A stretch of DNA of 64,000 nt from Pseudobythopirellula maris. Lineage in GTDB: Bacteria > Planctomycetota > Planctomycetia > Pirellulales > Lacipirellulaceae. Position 1 is the stretch's first letter, and each line of letters starts with the position of its first letter. Of this stretch, positions 1 through 9,600 are shown piece after piece. Position numbers and translations under genes: made by a program. The stretch covers positions 868,001-932,000 of the forward strand of contig NZ_SJPQ01000001.1 in NCBI RefSeq assembly GCF_007859945.1. The letters run 5' to 3'. The notes under the pieces are model-generated. The model ran no database searches and was not told the origin of the DNA. It saw nothing but the letters and a program-made list of their open reading frames with translations.

Positions 1-360
1 GAACACGAACAGCGCAGCGGCCGCCAGCGCCGAGAAGGGGTGACGCGTCTCCCACCAGCGTGCTTTGCGGGCCGGCTTGCCGCCGCCGGTCGAGCCACGA
101 TCAACGCGTCGCTCCTGGCGGGCGTCGGAGGCTTGTTGCAAGACCTCGAGAGCGACGGTAGCGCGGCGGCTAGCCGCCGCCGCACGGATCTCAAAGTACA
201 ACGCGGCGTCAAGCTGGCAGTACTTCACGAACAGGTCGATCGCCCGGTCGTCCTCCCGCATCCAGGCGTCGAGCTCTTCACGCTCGGGATCCGAGAGCCG
301 GTCGACCAGGGCGGCGTCTAGCAGGCGACGCAAGCGTGCGTTGGGGCGGTTGGTGTTCAA
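1..360 (-). CDS. FecR-like anti-sigma factor, N-terminal part (cut by window edge)
   Basis: The first 120 codons are visible and the gene continues past base 1. The reading frame begins with a TTG at 360-358 that overlaps the TGA stop of the sigma-factor gene (TTGA), the usual coupled sigma/anti-sigma arrangement. The visible part has an acidic, helical N-terminus (LSDPEREELDAWMREDDRAI) that is typical of the cytoplasmic anti-sigma segment of FecR-like proteins in planctomycetes. A basic Lys/Arg linker follows, and then the start of a membrane span (FSALAAAALFVF) exactly at the window edge. By family knowledge the missing part would carry a FecR domain and often a LamG domain outside the membrane. 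It probably holds the neighbouring sigma factor inactive at the membrane. The frame and the membrane segment are seen; the function is inferred from context. Confidence 0.72.
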   Translation of the reverse strand, partial: MNTNRPNARLRRLLDAALVDRLSDPEREELDAWMREDDRAIDLFVKYCQLDAALYFEIRAAAASRRATVALEVLQQASDARQERRVDRGSTGGGKPARKARWWETRHPFSALAAAALFVF

Positions 361-908
361 GAAGAAGCCTCGGCCTTGAGGGTCCGTTCAATACAAGCGA
401 GCAGGACACGTCGGATCCGACTCAACGCGGTGTACAGCGCGCCGGCGGTCCGCCCCTCGGCGCGGGCGATGTCCTTGATCCGCGACTCCGCTCCGTAACA
501 TTTTTCCAGCAGCTTGAAATCCGTAGCTTGAAGTTTCTTCAAGCATCCCCTGAGCGCATCGGCCCGTTGCGCCACCTGCCCCTCCGGCGCCACGGTCTGG
601 TGATCGACGATCCGTTGCACGACTTCGTCGCTGAAATAGACCTTGCTGCGACGCCTGCCTCGCATGAAGTTCTTGATCGTGAAGTCGGCCACTCGCATCG
701 CCCAGCTGCCGAATTCCGTGCCCCTCTCGAACTGGTCGAACTTGGTCCATAGGACCATGGCCACCTGCTGGAACAGGTCTTCCGCGTCCGCCAAGTTGAG
801 GACGTGCGTGTAGATGAAGCCGAACAGTCGGCTGTGGTTCTCATTGAGCAACTCGACAAAAAGCTGCCGATCGTCCGCGTCGCTGCTATTGGGCTTGTCG
901 ATCGCCAT
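357..908 (-). CDS. ECF-type RNA polymerase sigma factor, planctomycete (Rhodopirellula/Verrucomicrobium) family
   Basis: A 183-residue protein of normal length for this family. Region 2 lies at about residues 18-95 (LNENHSRLFGFIYTHVLNLA, then DAEDLFQQVAMVLWTKFDQF, then FGSWAMRVA). Region 4 is a helix-turn-helix at about 125-175 (FKLLEKCYGAESRIKDIA, then GALYTALSRIRR). The DAEDLFQQ segment is the -10-recognition and core-binding signature of ECF factors. The start is the ATG at 906-908. The gene overlaps the downstream anti-sigma gene by 3 bases at its stop, so the two are translationally coupled and probably act as a membrane-controlled switch. The regulon is not visible. The GH106 glycosidase upstream is on the same strand but separated by 215 bp, so a shared function is only a guess. 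Confidence 0.9.
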   Translation of the reverse strand: MAIDKPNSSDADDRQLFVELLNENHSRLFGFIYTHVLNLADAEDLFQQVAMVLWTKFDQFERGTEFGSWAMRVADFTIKNFMRGRRRSKVYFSDEVVQRIVDHQTVAPEGQVAQRADALRGCLKKLQATDFKLLEKCYGAESRIKDIARAEGRTAGALYTALSRIRRVLLACIERTLKAEASS

Positions 909-1123
909 GCCGCTTACCGCCTCGACCGAGGACTCTTTGGGTCTGCCGCGCTTCGGTATCGTTGCTTCGATGTCGTTGCTCCGGGATCATTGCTGCTCCG
1001 GGAACGTACAAAAAACGCTCGCCAGTCATTGCAGATGGCGGCACAACTAGGGATATGTCCTGGTTGGGTGACGTCTGAGGCGAAATCGTTGCAGAATCCT
1101 CAAAATAAAGGATGCGCCCCCTG

Positions 1124-4100
1124 CTAGTGGGCGGCGGCCTCGGTCAGCACCCGCACTGGCCCCAGCAGACCCGACGGCAGCAGCGGCGAGTCGGCCCTGA
1201 ATTTCACGACGTTCGTGCGGGTAATCCGCTTATCGGGCGGCGCCGCTAGGTCGCCGATCAAACGATTCGGCCAGAGATTAGCCACCTCCACCTCGATGAC
1301 GTTGTGCTCTTGAAGGACCCCGGTCATCTCGACACGGTAGGGCGGCGTCCAGGCGACCCCGAGACCGACGCCGTTGACCCTCACCCGGGCCAAGTTCTGC
1401 ACGCTCCCGAGGTCGAGCCAGACGCGACCCCCGTCGAGCCGCTTCAGGGCGCTGTCGTCCAAAGACCACTCACAGCGGTAAACCGCTTTGCCGCTGTAGT
1501 GCTTGATCGCCGGGTCGTCGTGTTCGCTCCAATCGGTGAGCCGGTCCATCTCGATCGGCTGGGCGGGCCCCCCCAAAGCGGGGTCGAACCGCACGCTCCA
1601 ACGGAGATCGAGTTCCTCCAGCGGCGCCGGGCGGGGCAGGTTCGGACCTTCGTCACGCCGCGACCGCTCGGCGTCCGCCCCGCGGAAGATGACAAAGACT
1701 GACCCGTTGGCCGGCAGCACAATCGGCAGCCGGGTTGAGACGGCGTCGATCTGGTAGGAGCTAGCCTCGGGGGTGCCCCCGGTTACCGGGTCCCATAGCT
1801 CCGGCCTTGGCCCCGCGACACGGAACGAGCACTCGGTTTCGATCTCTTCTTCCGTGCGATTGACAACGAAATAGATCTCGGCCTCGTCGGTCGTGCGGTG
1901 GATGTAATCGAGCAACGGCGCCGCGGCTTGCCCTTGCCCGTTGTAAGCGAAATCGGCCTCGATCGCCGCCGCAGCGAGGGCGTCGTCCGTCGGCGCGTCG
2001 ATGATCGGGCCCGTCGCCCCTCCCGCGCCCCACAACCGTGTGACCAGCCGGTCGAACTCTCGCCGTTCGTCGTTCGTCAGCAGGCCGAAGGGACCCGGCG
2101 GCCTGGGGCCGATCACACGGGCGCCCTGTTCGACGAGTTCGGCGACGCGTCGGAGCGCCTCCAGCCCGTAACTCGGGCCGGGCGGCAAAACGAGCAACTC
2201 GTAGCTGGTCCCTTCCGGCAAGGCCAGCTTGCCGTTGCGTACCTCGATCCGGCCAATCAACACCTCCGTGTTGAGCACGTCGTAGTCGTAGCCCGGCGGC
2301 GCCCCCGCGGGATTATCGTTTTTGAGCCGCACAAAACTGGGGACGTTTTCACCGTAGTAGTACAGCACGTCCGAGACTGGCAAACCTTGCTGCAACATGA
2401 ATTGGCAGCGGTTGAGATAGGAGAAGAATCCGTCAGACAGGTCCCACCAAGTCACGTTGGGATTGATGTGCGTGCCGGCAAAGTAGGCCTGGCCCGGGAG
2501 CCCCATCTCTGGCGGCGAGCTGTCGAAGGTGTGCAGCATCACTAGGTTCAGCCCCTCGCACGCCACGCGGTCGAAGACTGGCTTGAGCATCGCCGGGTCG
2601 CGTTCCCACTGCGGACCGATTGACGTAAAGGCCTCAGCCATCACAACGCGGCGACCGTAGGTGTGGGCTGCCGAGGCGGGCTGCTTAGTGAAGAGCCTCT
2701 CATAGTCGTTCACGCGGTGCGTGGCGGAGCGAGCCCAAAACTCGCCCATCATGATGTCGCTTCGCCCCATACACTTCAGAGCGTCGATCGGCGCGGCGTG
2801 TGGCCCGCCCGATTCGGGGTGAATCGCTAATCCGCGTGCGTGGGCGCTGTCTCGGAACGTGGCGTACTTTCCATCGGCGATCATGTCCGCCAGCGTTCGC
2901 CGGAAGTCATTCAGGAACCGGTTTGAGACCTCAGGGCTTCCAACGACGTAGCCCGCAAGCACCGGCAGGTAGGGCTCCATGTCGTAGCCACGGAGTTGGC
3001 GAAACCGCTCGGGGAGACCCGGCGTCCAGTTGACCGGGCCAAGCTCCCAGCTATCGGTGTGCAGGTAGCGAAGCGAGCGACCGATGCTAGGCCCCGCGGC
3101 CGCAAGGATCGGTTCGACGACGTCTTCCCAATACCGCTCGAAGGCGCCCGGATCGAGGTAGTCGATCGCCCACCCCGACCAGCCCTCGCTGGAGGTCGAG
3201 ACCCGAGAGCCGGAAAGGGTGCAGCCGATGCGGAGCAACTTCCACACGCCCGGCGGGGGGCTCGGCCAGGTCAAGCGTCCGTGGGCGTCGACCCGGCCCG
3301 TCAAGTCAATCGCGTCGCCCAGCTTAAGTGTTGGTTCGTCGGCGTGACTGGCGTCGAAGTCGAGCAGGTGCTCGGCCTTGGCGGCGGTGAACCCGCCCGG
3401 GTAAGAGTAATAGGCCTTCTCCTCAAAACGGTCGACGCGGGCCATGTTGGCGCCGCCACCAATCGCCTCGTCACGATCGAACAGTTTCACCTCGGCCACT
3501 TGCGCGTTGCGTGGCGCAGCCGGGCTGAAAGGGTCGAAAGCGTCGACGATCACTAGCCTGAAACGCTTCGCCTCCGTACGGTCAAAGTCGATCGTGAACG
3601 GTTCGTCAGGGAGCTTGGCGTCCCAACGGGCGATCACGCTCCAGCTCAACGGGCCCTTAGAGACCTGCAGCCAGCCCCGTCGTGGGCCGTAACCAGGGCG
3701 CGGTGTGACGACGATGCGCGACAGCGCCGTCGGCCGAGAGAATTCGAATTCGAGCCTCTGCGGTTTACTCGGGTTCGGTCCCTCACCCCTTTCATGGGTG
3801 CCCGAGACCCAGAAGGTGGATGGGTCGCCGTCGATCGCCATGAGCGGCGGGTGGGCGCCCTGCGCCGAGGAGGCCGTTACTTCAACCGCAACCGCCCCCC
3901 TCTCGCCGGCGACGGGCAAGGCAAGCACCGCGACGTCTTGGTAATAGTCGCCGATGGTCTCGGGCTGCGGCAGGTCGAGTTCGAGTCGCTGCCCGCCGCT
4001 GACCAGCAGCTCGGACCACGTCAGCTTCTTAGCGGCCTGCTCGGCGGTGACGGTCGGGCCGCCAAGGTTCCAGCCGCTCTGGATGTTGAGCCCCAGTTCC

Positions 4101-4480
4101 AGGCCCAGCCGATCGGCCTCACGCAGCGCGTGCTGGAACAGCCCGAGCCACTCGGGAGAACCAAAATCGGGGCCGTGAGGAACCTGGCGGTGGCCGCGCT
4201 GATTGGCGCCGCCGGCGTCGATGATGTTGGCGCCCCCGATGCCCTTGGACTTGAGCTCCTCAAGATCGCGCGTGATTCCCTCTTTCGTGACATTCCCATT
4301 GAGCCACCACCACCAGCACCGGGTACGCGCCATCTGCGGTGGGTCGCGCCACCCGGCCTTGAGCTCCACCGAGGGCTCGGCCGACGCCGCCAACTCGGCG
4401 CGGAGCGGATCGCGAAACTCAACGCCTTCCGACGCGGCGATTGGCATGAACAGAGCAAGCAGGAACAGCGTTTTGGTCAT
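1124..4480 (-). CDS. secreted glycoside hydrolase, GH106 (alpha-L-rhamnosidase)-like, with discoidin-type domain
   Basis: A 1118-residue protein with a clear signal peptide (MTKTLFLLALFMPIAASEG). The catalytic family signature follows at residues about 56-95: WWWWLNGNVTKEGITRDLEE and KGIGGANIIDAGG. These match the GH106 opening, where the strand-1 WxWLNGN(V/I)TKEGI segment is very conserved. A discoidin/F5-8C-like carbohydrate-binding insert lies at about 195-335 (AIDGDPSTFWVSG, RFRLVIVDAFDP). The C-terminus at about 985-1085 is a GH2-type jelly-roll (VWLDLGSVQNLARVRVNG, then VANLWPNRLIGD), as expected for GH106. The enzyme should remove alpha-L-rhamnose from pectic or sulfated algal polysaccharides outside the cytoplasm. 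The exact linkage cannot be read from sequence. No SusCD or sulfatase neighbours are present, so this is an isolated CAZyme gene. Confidence 0.85.
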   Translation of the reverse strand: MTKTLFLLALFMPIAASEGVEFRDPLRAELAASAEPSVELKAGWRDPPQMARTRCWWWWLNGNVTKEGITRDLEELKSKGIGGANIIDAGGANQRGHRQVPHGPDFGSPEWLGLFQHALREADRLGLELGLNIQSGWNLGGPTVTAEQAAKKLTWSELLVSGGQRLELDLPQPETIGDYYQDVAVLALPVAGERGAVAVEVTASSAQGAHPPLMAIDGDPSTFWVSGTHERGEGPNPSKPQRLEFEFSRPTALSRIVVTPRPGYGPRRGWLQVSKGPLSWSVIARWDAKLPDEPFTIDFDRTEAKRFRLVIVDAFDPFSPAAPRNAQVAEVKLFDRDEAIGGGANMARVDRFEEKAYYSYPGGFTAAKAEHLLDFDASHADEPTLKLGDAIDLTGRVDAHGRLTWPSPPPGVWKLLRIGCTLSGSRVSTSSEGWSGWAIDYLDPGAFERYWEDVVEPILAAAGPSIGRSLRYLHTDSWELGPVNWTPGLPERFRQLRGYDMEPYLPVLAGYVVGSPEVSNRFLNDFRRTLADMIADGKYATFRDSAHARGLAIHPESGGPHAAPIDALKCMGRSDIMMGEFWARSATHRVNDYERLFTKQPASAAHTYGRRVVMAEAFTSIGPQWERDPAMLKPVFDRVACEGLNLVMLHTFDSSPPEMGLPGQAYFAGTHINPNVTWWDLSDGFFSYLNRCQFMLQQGLPVSDVLYYYGENVPSFVRLKNDNPAGAPPGYDYDVLNTEVLIGRIEVRNGKLALPEGTSYELLVLPPGPSYGLEALRRVAELVEQGARVIGPRPPGPFGLLTNDERREFDRLVTRLWGAGGATGPIIDAPTDDALAAAAIEADFAYNGQGQAAAPLLDYIHRTTDEAEIYFVVNRTEEEIETECSFRVAGPRPELWDPVTGGTPEASSYQIDAVSTRLPIVLPANGSVFVIFRGADAERSRRDEGPNLPRPAPLEELDLRWSVRFDPALGGPAQPIEMDRLTDWSEHDDPAIKHYSGKAVYRCEWSLDDSALKRLDGGRVWLDLGSVQNLARVRVNGVGLGVAWTPPYRVEMTGVLQEHNVIEVEVANLWPNRLIGDLAAPPDKRITRTNVVKFRADSPLLPSGLLGPVRVLTEAAAH

Positions 4481-4968
4481 CGAGAATCCGGTTCGCGGCT
4501 ATTCTTCTTGGAAACGACGGCGAGCGACGACTTTCGCAGGCGCCGTTGCGTAGGCTGCGGGGGCGATGGTGACCGGGGCGTGGCGCCCCTACGGTTTTGA
4601 CGAGAAAACTTCCCCCGGCCCCAGGTGAATATGTCCCCACCGAGGAAAAACTCAGGGCAGATTGCGACAGGTTGTCCCCGCAGCGGCCCCGAATCGGCAT
4701 CTACACGATGCCCATAAAGTACAGAGAAAACCAGCCCGCGCACGCTGACACACCGCTCAGTAGCGAAGGGCTACTCGACTGGCATATCGCTCGTCCCGCT
4801 CGGCAAGGTTGTCACTTGATACCGACCGACAATCGTCGGTCGGTATCGGTCGTCGAGCAGCGAACGAAGTCACCCGATTGTCACGAATCACGCACGGCTT
4901 ATCAACGGCGCAATGCTGAGAAGAGCGAAGACACGCAACGACTCGATAACAGTTGTCTCCTCCGATCG
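4481..4968. other. intergenic strip upstream of the GH106 gene
   Basis: No convincing gene is seen on either strand. The plus-strand open frame running through this strip is antisense to a transposase remnant and has no recognisable protein signature. The promoter of the GH106 gene should lie at the low-coordinate end. The only strong structural feature is the hairpin at 4818-4847, listed separately. Confidence 0.6.
4818..4847. repeat. perfect 13-bp inverted repeat with 4-base loop
   Basis: The arms GATACCGACCGAC and GTCGGTCGGTATC are perfect complements separated by AATC, which gives a 30-base hairpin. No T-tract follows on either strand, so it is not a textbook terminator. It lies about 120 bp beyond the end of the transposase remnant. 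It could be a transposon-end relic, a REP-like element or a protein-binding palindrome. Confidence 0.75.
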
Positions 4969-5196
4969 TCAGGCCGCTTCGCGTTCGTAGTGCTTCAGCA
5001 CGCCGCCGAGCCATTGGCGGCAGACAATCTTCTCTCCTTCGTTCGGCGGGTCATCGACTTCGGGCCAGACGCCGAGCAAGGGTTTGTTCTCTTTGCGCTG
5101 ATGCGGCCGCGCCTGGTGATAGTAATCACAGTAGCAAGAGACAAGATGGTCGAAGTGCCCGAGCTCAAAGACGACAGAACGGTTGAGGCACTCGCC
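4969..5196 (-). pseudogene. C-terminal stump of an integrase-core (rve-type) transposase
   Basis: About 75 residues read as the end of a DDE integrase-type transposase. The signs are ECLNRSVVFELGHFDHLVS (equivalent to ECLDRFVVFGERHFDYLV in related transposases), YYHQARPHQRKENKPL (the conserved YHxxRPHQ segment after the catalytic Glu), and the closing CRQWLGGVLKHYEREAA. The frame stays open further upstream but has no transposase similarity there, so everything N-terminal, including the first two catalytic Asp residues, is gone. The RPHQ motif is seen; assignment to an exact IS family is not possible from this stump. Confidence 0.75.
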
Positions 5197-5347
5197 GCGG
5201 ATCCAGTAGAATGGACAAGCCATGCCAAGTCGCAAAAAGCGGATACGAGCCCGCCGTCGAGCGGAGGCGACCGCGAACAAGTTTGAGTCCCCCGATCTCC
5301 AGGGGGGTTGAGGGGCACGTCGCGATCTCACTCGCGGCGACATCGCC

Positions 5348-5596
5348 TTGGCCAAGCACGCCGTGCGTGAACGCCGGCCGACGCCAGTCGAGCGCTCGGC
5401 GGCCATCTCACGGCACATCTGCCGCGCCGGCTTGGCTTCGACCGCCGACGTGCGCGCCACGCTGGCTGTGGCGTCGTTCTGCGTGGAAGTCGCCAAGCTC
5501 GAGAGCGAGCAGTTTCCGCTGCTCCTGCATCAGCTCCCCGACGGCGCTGTCGTGCTCGATCTATTCGAAGACACGACGCGAGATTCGGCCTCTTAA
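5348..5596 (+). CDS. unrecognised small ORF, possibly a fragment
   Basis: An 82-codon frame that starts only with TTG. The same frame is open from 5312 but has no ATG or GTG. The product is helical and charged (VAKLESEQFPLLLHQLPDG, then VVLDLFEDTTRDSAS) and reads like the C-terminal part of a protein rather than random sequence, but I recognise no family. It lies directly beside the transposase stump, so it may be a leftover of the same mobile element. It could also be non-coding. Confidence 0.22.
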   Translation: MAKHAVRERRPTPVERSAAISRHICRAGLASTADVRATLAVASFCVEVAKLESEQFPLLLHQLPDGAVVLDLFEDTTRDSAS

Positions 5597-5772
5597 CGGC
5601 TACCGTTCACTACCGTTTTGCGCCGCGCCGTACCGCCAATCACTGCTAACGCCCGCTAAAGAATGCTGCTTTCTGCGAAGGGCTCATCAGGCTAAAATAG
5701 CGGCAGAAACGCTTGTAACCTAGGCGTAGAGCCTGGTTGGAAAAGCGCCTCACACCTCAATGTCGTCGACGA
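5597..5772. other. short intergenic region ahead of the LuxR-type gene
   Basis: A TAAAAT hexamer at 5693-5698 could serve as a -10 box for the downstream regulator, but the -35 region (TTTCTG) is poor. Nothing else is recognisable. Confidence 0.3.
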
Positions 5773-6615
5773 ATGCCATTCACAACCGAAGAGACGACGC
5801 TGACCGACGCCGATCTAGAAAGAGTATTCTCACTCTGGGATGAGTTGGGGCGGTATCCGGCTCACCGCCAGCGGGAGGCGAACGCTTTCCTCATGCAATC
5901 GCTCTCCGAGTGGCTCGACGCCGATTACGCCTATTGGGTCAGTCTCGCGAGGCTCCGCGAGGAGCAAGTCGCTGCGGAAGACGCGGTGTTCGGCTGGCGC
6001 AACATCGCCGTGCAGCCGCACGTGTTTCCGGAGATCTACCGTGATCAGGCGGAGCAAATCTTAGAGAACCAGCACTCGTTGGAGGCGGTAGGGTTGGCGT
6101 CGGCGGCGATTATGAGCGAGGCCGGGGAGTTTCGGGTGCGGCTGCTGCGGGATTTGGTCGACATGGAGGAATACGAGGCGACCGACTACTTCAAGAAGTT
6201 TCAGGCGCCCTATGGCCTGAACGACCGGCTCTACGTCATGACGCCGGTGGGCGAGGCGTTTGAGTCCAGCTATGTCTTCGAACGTGTTGGCGATGGCCGT
6301 CAAATCGATCGCCATACGGCTTCACTTGCGGGCGTGGCATTGCGCGGGTTGCGGTTGTTTCAAGACCGGCTCGCGATGGCGACCGGTATGGTCATCGGCG
6401 GCAAGCCGCTCAGCCCGATCGAGACCGACATCCTCTACCTGCTGCTGACCGACAAGCCGGAGAAGGAGATCGCCGCGGCAATCGATCGCGCGCACTCGAC
6501 GACACACAATTATGTAACAGGCATTTTCCGCAGTTTCGGCGTCAAGAACCGCGCCGGCCTGCTCTCGCTTTGGTTGGCCAACCACGCCGTCGTTTCCGAT
6601 TCCAAGAGTAAATGA
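5773..6615 (+). CDS. LuxR/GerE-type helix-turn-helix transcriptional regulator
   Basis: About 280 residues from the ATG at 5773. The frame opens earlier with a TTG at 5737, but that stretch is Arg-rich and unlike a real N-terminus. The C-terminal 65 residues form a GerE-type HTH: LSPIETDILYLLLTDKPEKE, IAAAIDRAHSTTHNYVTGIF, then FGVKNRAGLLSLWL. These match the LuxR pattern of a lysine/glutamate turn, a recognition helix and a closing (G)VxNRxxL segment. The N-terminal 210 residues look like a ligand- or signal-binding domain of no clear family (MQSLSEWLDADYAYWVSLAR). No phosphorylatable receiver domain is visible. The gene converges tail-to-tail on the giant extracellular protein gene with 57 bp between stops. 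Its target is unknown. Confidence 0.8.
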   Translation: MPFTTEETTLTDADLERVFSLWDELGRYPAHRQREANAFLMQSLSEWLDADYAYWVSLARLREEQVAAEDAVFGWRNIAVQPHVFPEIYRDQAEQILENQHSLEAVGLASAAIMSEAGEFRVRLLRDLVDMEEYEATDYFKKFQAPYGLNDRLYVMTPVGEAFESSYVFERVGDGRQIDRHTASLAGVALRGLRLFQDRLAMATGMVIGGKPLSPIETDILYLLLTDKPEKEIAAAIDRAHSTTHNYVTGIFRSFGVKNRAGLLSLWLANHAVVSDSKSK

Positions 6616-6617
6616 CA

Positions 6618-6646
6618 CGGCCGTCAGCCCCCGCTGGGGTTGGCCG
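6618..6646. terminator. GC-rich hairpin between two convergent genes
   Basis: An outer stem CGGCC/GGCCG and an inner stem CCCC/GGGG around a 3-base loop lie between the stop of the LuxR-type gene and the stop of the giant gene. The position suits a bidirectional terminator. There is no U-tract on either strand, so this is tentative. Confidence 0.35.
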
Positions 6647-6672
6647 CGTACACTACCGGGCCGCTACCGGTT

Positions 6673-9600
6673 CTAGGTCGAGAGGCGGAAGCCTGCCTCT
6701 TGCGTATCAACGGAATCGGGCGGCGTCTCTTCGGCGAAGGCCTCGTCGTGGGCGTCACGGATCGTGGTGTCGTCTCTCTCGCGGGCTTGCATCTGCGCGG
6801 ATCCCTCCAGGGCGATGAGCAAGTAAGCTTGATCGATCGGGTCCGGGTGGCGTGTCTCCACGGGGAGTTGGTCGGTTTCTTGGGAGCGATGATGCGTGAT
6901 TTGCTTGTAGGCTGAGGTCCACGCCGCAGCAAAGCCGACAGCCTGCGGCTCAACCGGCGCGGGGCCCTTGTTCAGCGGGGCGTCGCCGACTGATTCGGCC
7001 TCAAAGGGCTGAGGCGCGACCGACTGGGGCTCCAAGAGCGTCGTCGTGGAAGGAGTGGTTGTTGCCGTGGCAAACGATTCTTGGGAGGCCAGGGCGGGGG
7101 CGGCCGGCGAGGGTTCGGATAGGAGGCCGGCGCCCGGTGCGGCGGCTTGGGCGAACGGCAGGCCCGGTTCGGGCTCGGGGAGCGTCTCGCCAAAGTGGTC
7201 GACCCACACATGGTAGTCGTCCGGGCCAACGAAGCCGTCGCCGTCGCCGTCGGCGCCCGTGTACGGGTCGACGTTGGTGTTCAGAGCATCGCGCCAAACG
7301 GTGAAGTCGGCGCCGTCCACCACGCCGTTGCCGTTGTAGTCGCCCAAGAGCGGCGGCGGGCTGAGGGCGCCCTCGATCGTGATGGTCAAGGTCCCGGCGC
7401 CACCGGCGCCGTTCTCGTCGGTCATCGTGTAGTTGATCTCGAGGTCGACCGACTCGCCGGGGGCGAGGTGGTCAAAACGCGAGCCGGGATCGAAGGCGAT
7501 CCCGCCTTCGACGATCTCCACCGTGGCGTCGCCCAGCGTCGCTGAGCGGCCGTTGTTCGAGATATCGGCGAACAACTGCAAGTTGGGCACAAAGACGCCG
7601 CCGAGCGTCGTGAGCGTGAGTTGCGCCCCAAGGTTGGCGTCGGTGTCGTTGGTCAGCACGTCGACCGTGATCGGCGTGTTCTCGTTGGTGGTCGCGTTGT
7701 CGCTCACCCCGACCGGCGCGTGGTTGACGCCCGTGACCACGACCGTCACGTGGCCGGTCGCCATCAGGCCGCTCTCGAGCGACGTGAACGTGTAGCTGAA
7801 CGTGTCGGTGAGCGTCTCGCCCGGCGCGAGCGCGTTGAGCGTGGCCGAGGCGGTGGGGTCGTAGGTCAGGGCGCCAGAGAGCGGGCTGATGTCGACCGCC
7901 GCCCCCATCTGCGAGACGCTGTCCCACACGATCTGTTGGACGAAAGAGTCGCTGTCGTTCGCCAGCAGGCTCTCGGCGGAGACAAACACCTCGCCAGACA
8001 AGGCCTCGAAGGAGTCGCTGCCGGCGAACGGCGGCGTGATCACGCTGACCGTGGCCTGCTCGCTCGACGTGGCGCCGGCCGGGTCGGTGACCGTGAGCGT
8101 GACCTCATAAGAGCCGCCCGCCGCCGGCGTGAACTGCAACTCGGGGCCGGCGCCGAGGGCGAAGACCGCTCCGTCGTGCTCCACGACCCACTCGTACGAG
8201 AGCGAGTCGAGCGGTCCGGGGTCGGTCGAGCCGGCGCCGCTGATCACCAGGGGCTGGCCCGCCACGCCGCTCGTGGGGCCCGCCAGGTCGGCGGTCGGGG
8301 CTAGGTTGTTTACCGTGAGCAGGGCCGTCTCGGTCGCGACGCCGCCGAAGCCGTCGTCCACGGTGAAGGTGACGGTCCACTCGCCCTCGTCCTCGGCGAG
8401 GAACACGGGCGGCGCAGTCCACACCGGCTGCGAGCCGTTCACCCCGCCGCCCAGCGAGCCGTGGTAGCCGTTGCCCGAGGTGTCGTGCGCCACCGAGCCG
8501 GCGCCCTCGTCGAGCTTCCAGTGGCCCACCAGGCCCGTGCGGTCGGTTGGCTCGGCGCCGTCGGCGGCTTGCTGCGCCTCGACCGCGTCCCACGCCCGAC
8601 CCCAGATCTGGGCGTCATCGATCACGGCGTCGAGGAACTGCCCGTCGCTCCGCCCGCCGAGATACAGCGGTTCGTTGCCAAAACCGACCGAGCCAATCTG
8701 CGAGTTCGTGCTGGCCACGAGGACGCCGTCGATGTAGATGCGCGTCTCGCCGCCCTCTTCGTAGGTGCCGGTGACGTGGCTCCACTGGCCGATCGTCAGC
8801 TGCCCGCCGCGCGCCGCGACGTGGCTGAAGCTGTTGGTCTGCCACAGGGCGATGCCCGCCGTCAGGTCGTCGTAGACGTAGAGCGCGAACTCCCACTCGC
8901 CGGAGGCGCCCTTGGCGATAATCGGCTGACGCTCCTGGCCGTTGCCGTCCGAGTCAATGCTCTGCACGTTGACCCAAGCCGAGAGGGTGAGCGCCCCCTC
9001 GACGCGAGCGACCGACGGCACGCCGTCGACGCGCACCCGGTCCTCGACCCCGTCGAAGTCGAGCGCCCGGTCGCCGAGGTCGACCTTGTCGCCCGCCGCG
9101 TTGGTGAGCACCACGGTCGGCTGCAACGGGGCGCCGGCATCGATGGCCGTCACGCCGGCCAGCGCGATCAGCTCGTCGGCGGTGAGTGTCTGGCCCTCGT
9201 CGACTTGCACCTCGATCGGGTCGAGCGACGAATCGATCGTCGGCGCCGAGTTTCGCACCAGCACGTAGAACCGGCCGGCCAAGTCGTGGTCGACGAGGTA
9301 CGCCCCCGGCTGGCTGGCGACGAAGCCGATATCGCCCGTCGAAGACAGCACGCCGCTGGGGGTCGACACCGTCCAGCCGTGCGACGCGTCGGCGCCCGCC
9401 ACGGCGGCGACGAACGACGCGCCCTCGGCAACCACGTAATTGAGAGCAGAGTCGACGCCCGGCACGGTCATGTAGAGCTCATCGAGCCCGACCAGATTTA
9501 CCAAATCGGCCGAGTCGGCCGGCACGCTCGAGCCGCGCAGGTCGAGCTGGCGCAGCGTGTCGACGCCCGCCAGCGCCGCGACGCTCGTCGCCGCGGGCGT

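Noticed and set aside
4597-5286. 229-codon plus-strand open frame
   Set aside because: It is antisense to the RPHQ-type transposase stump, and its product has no family features.
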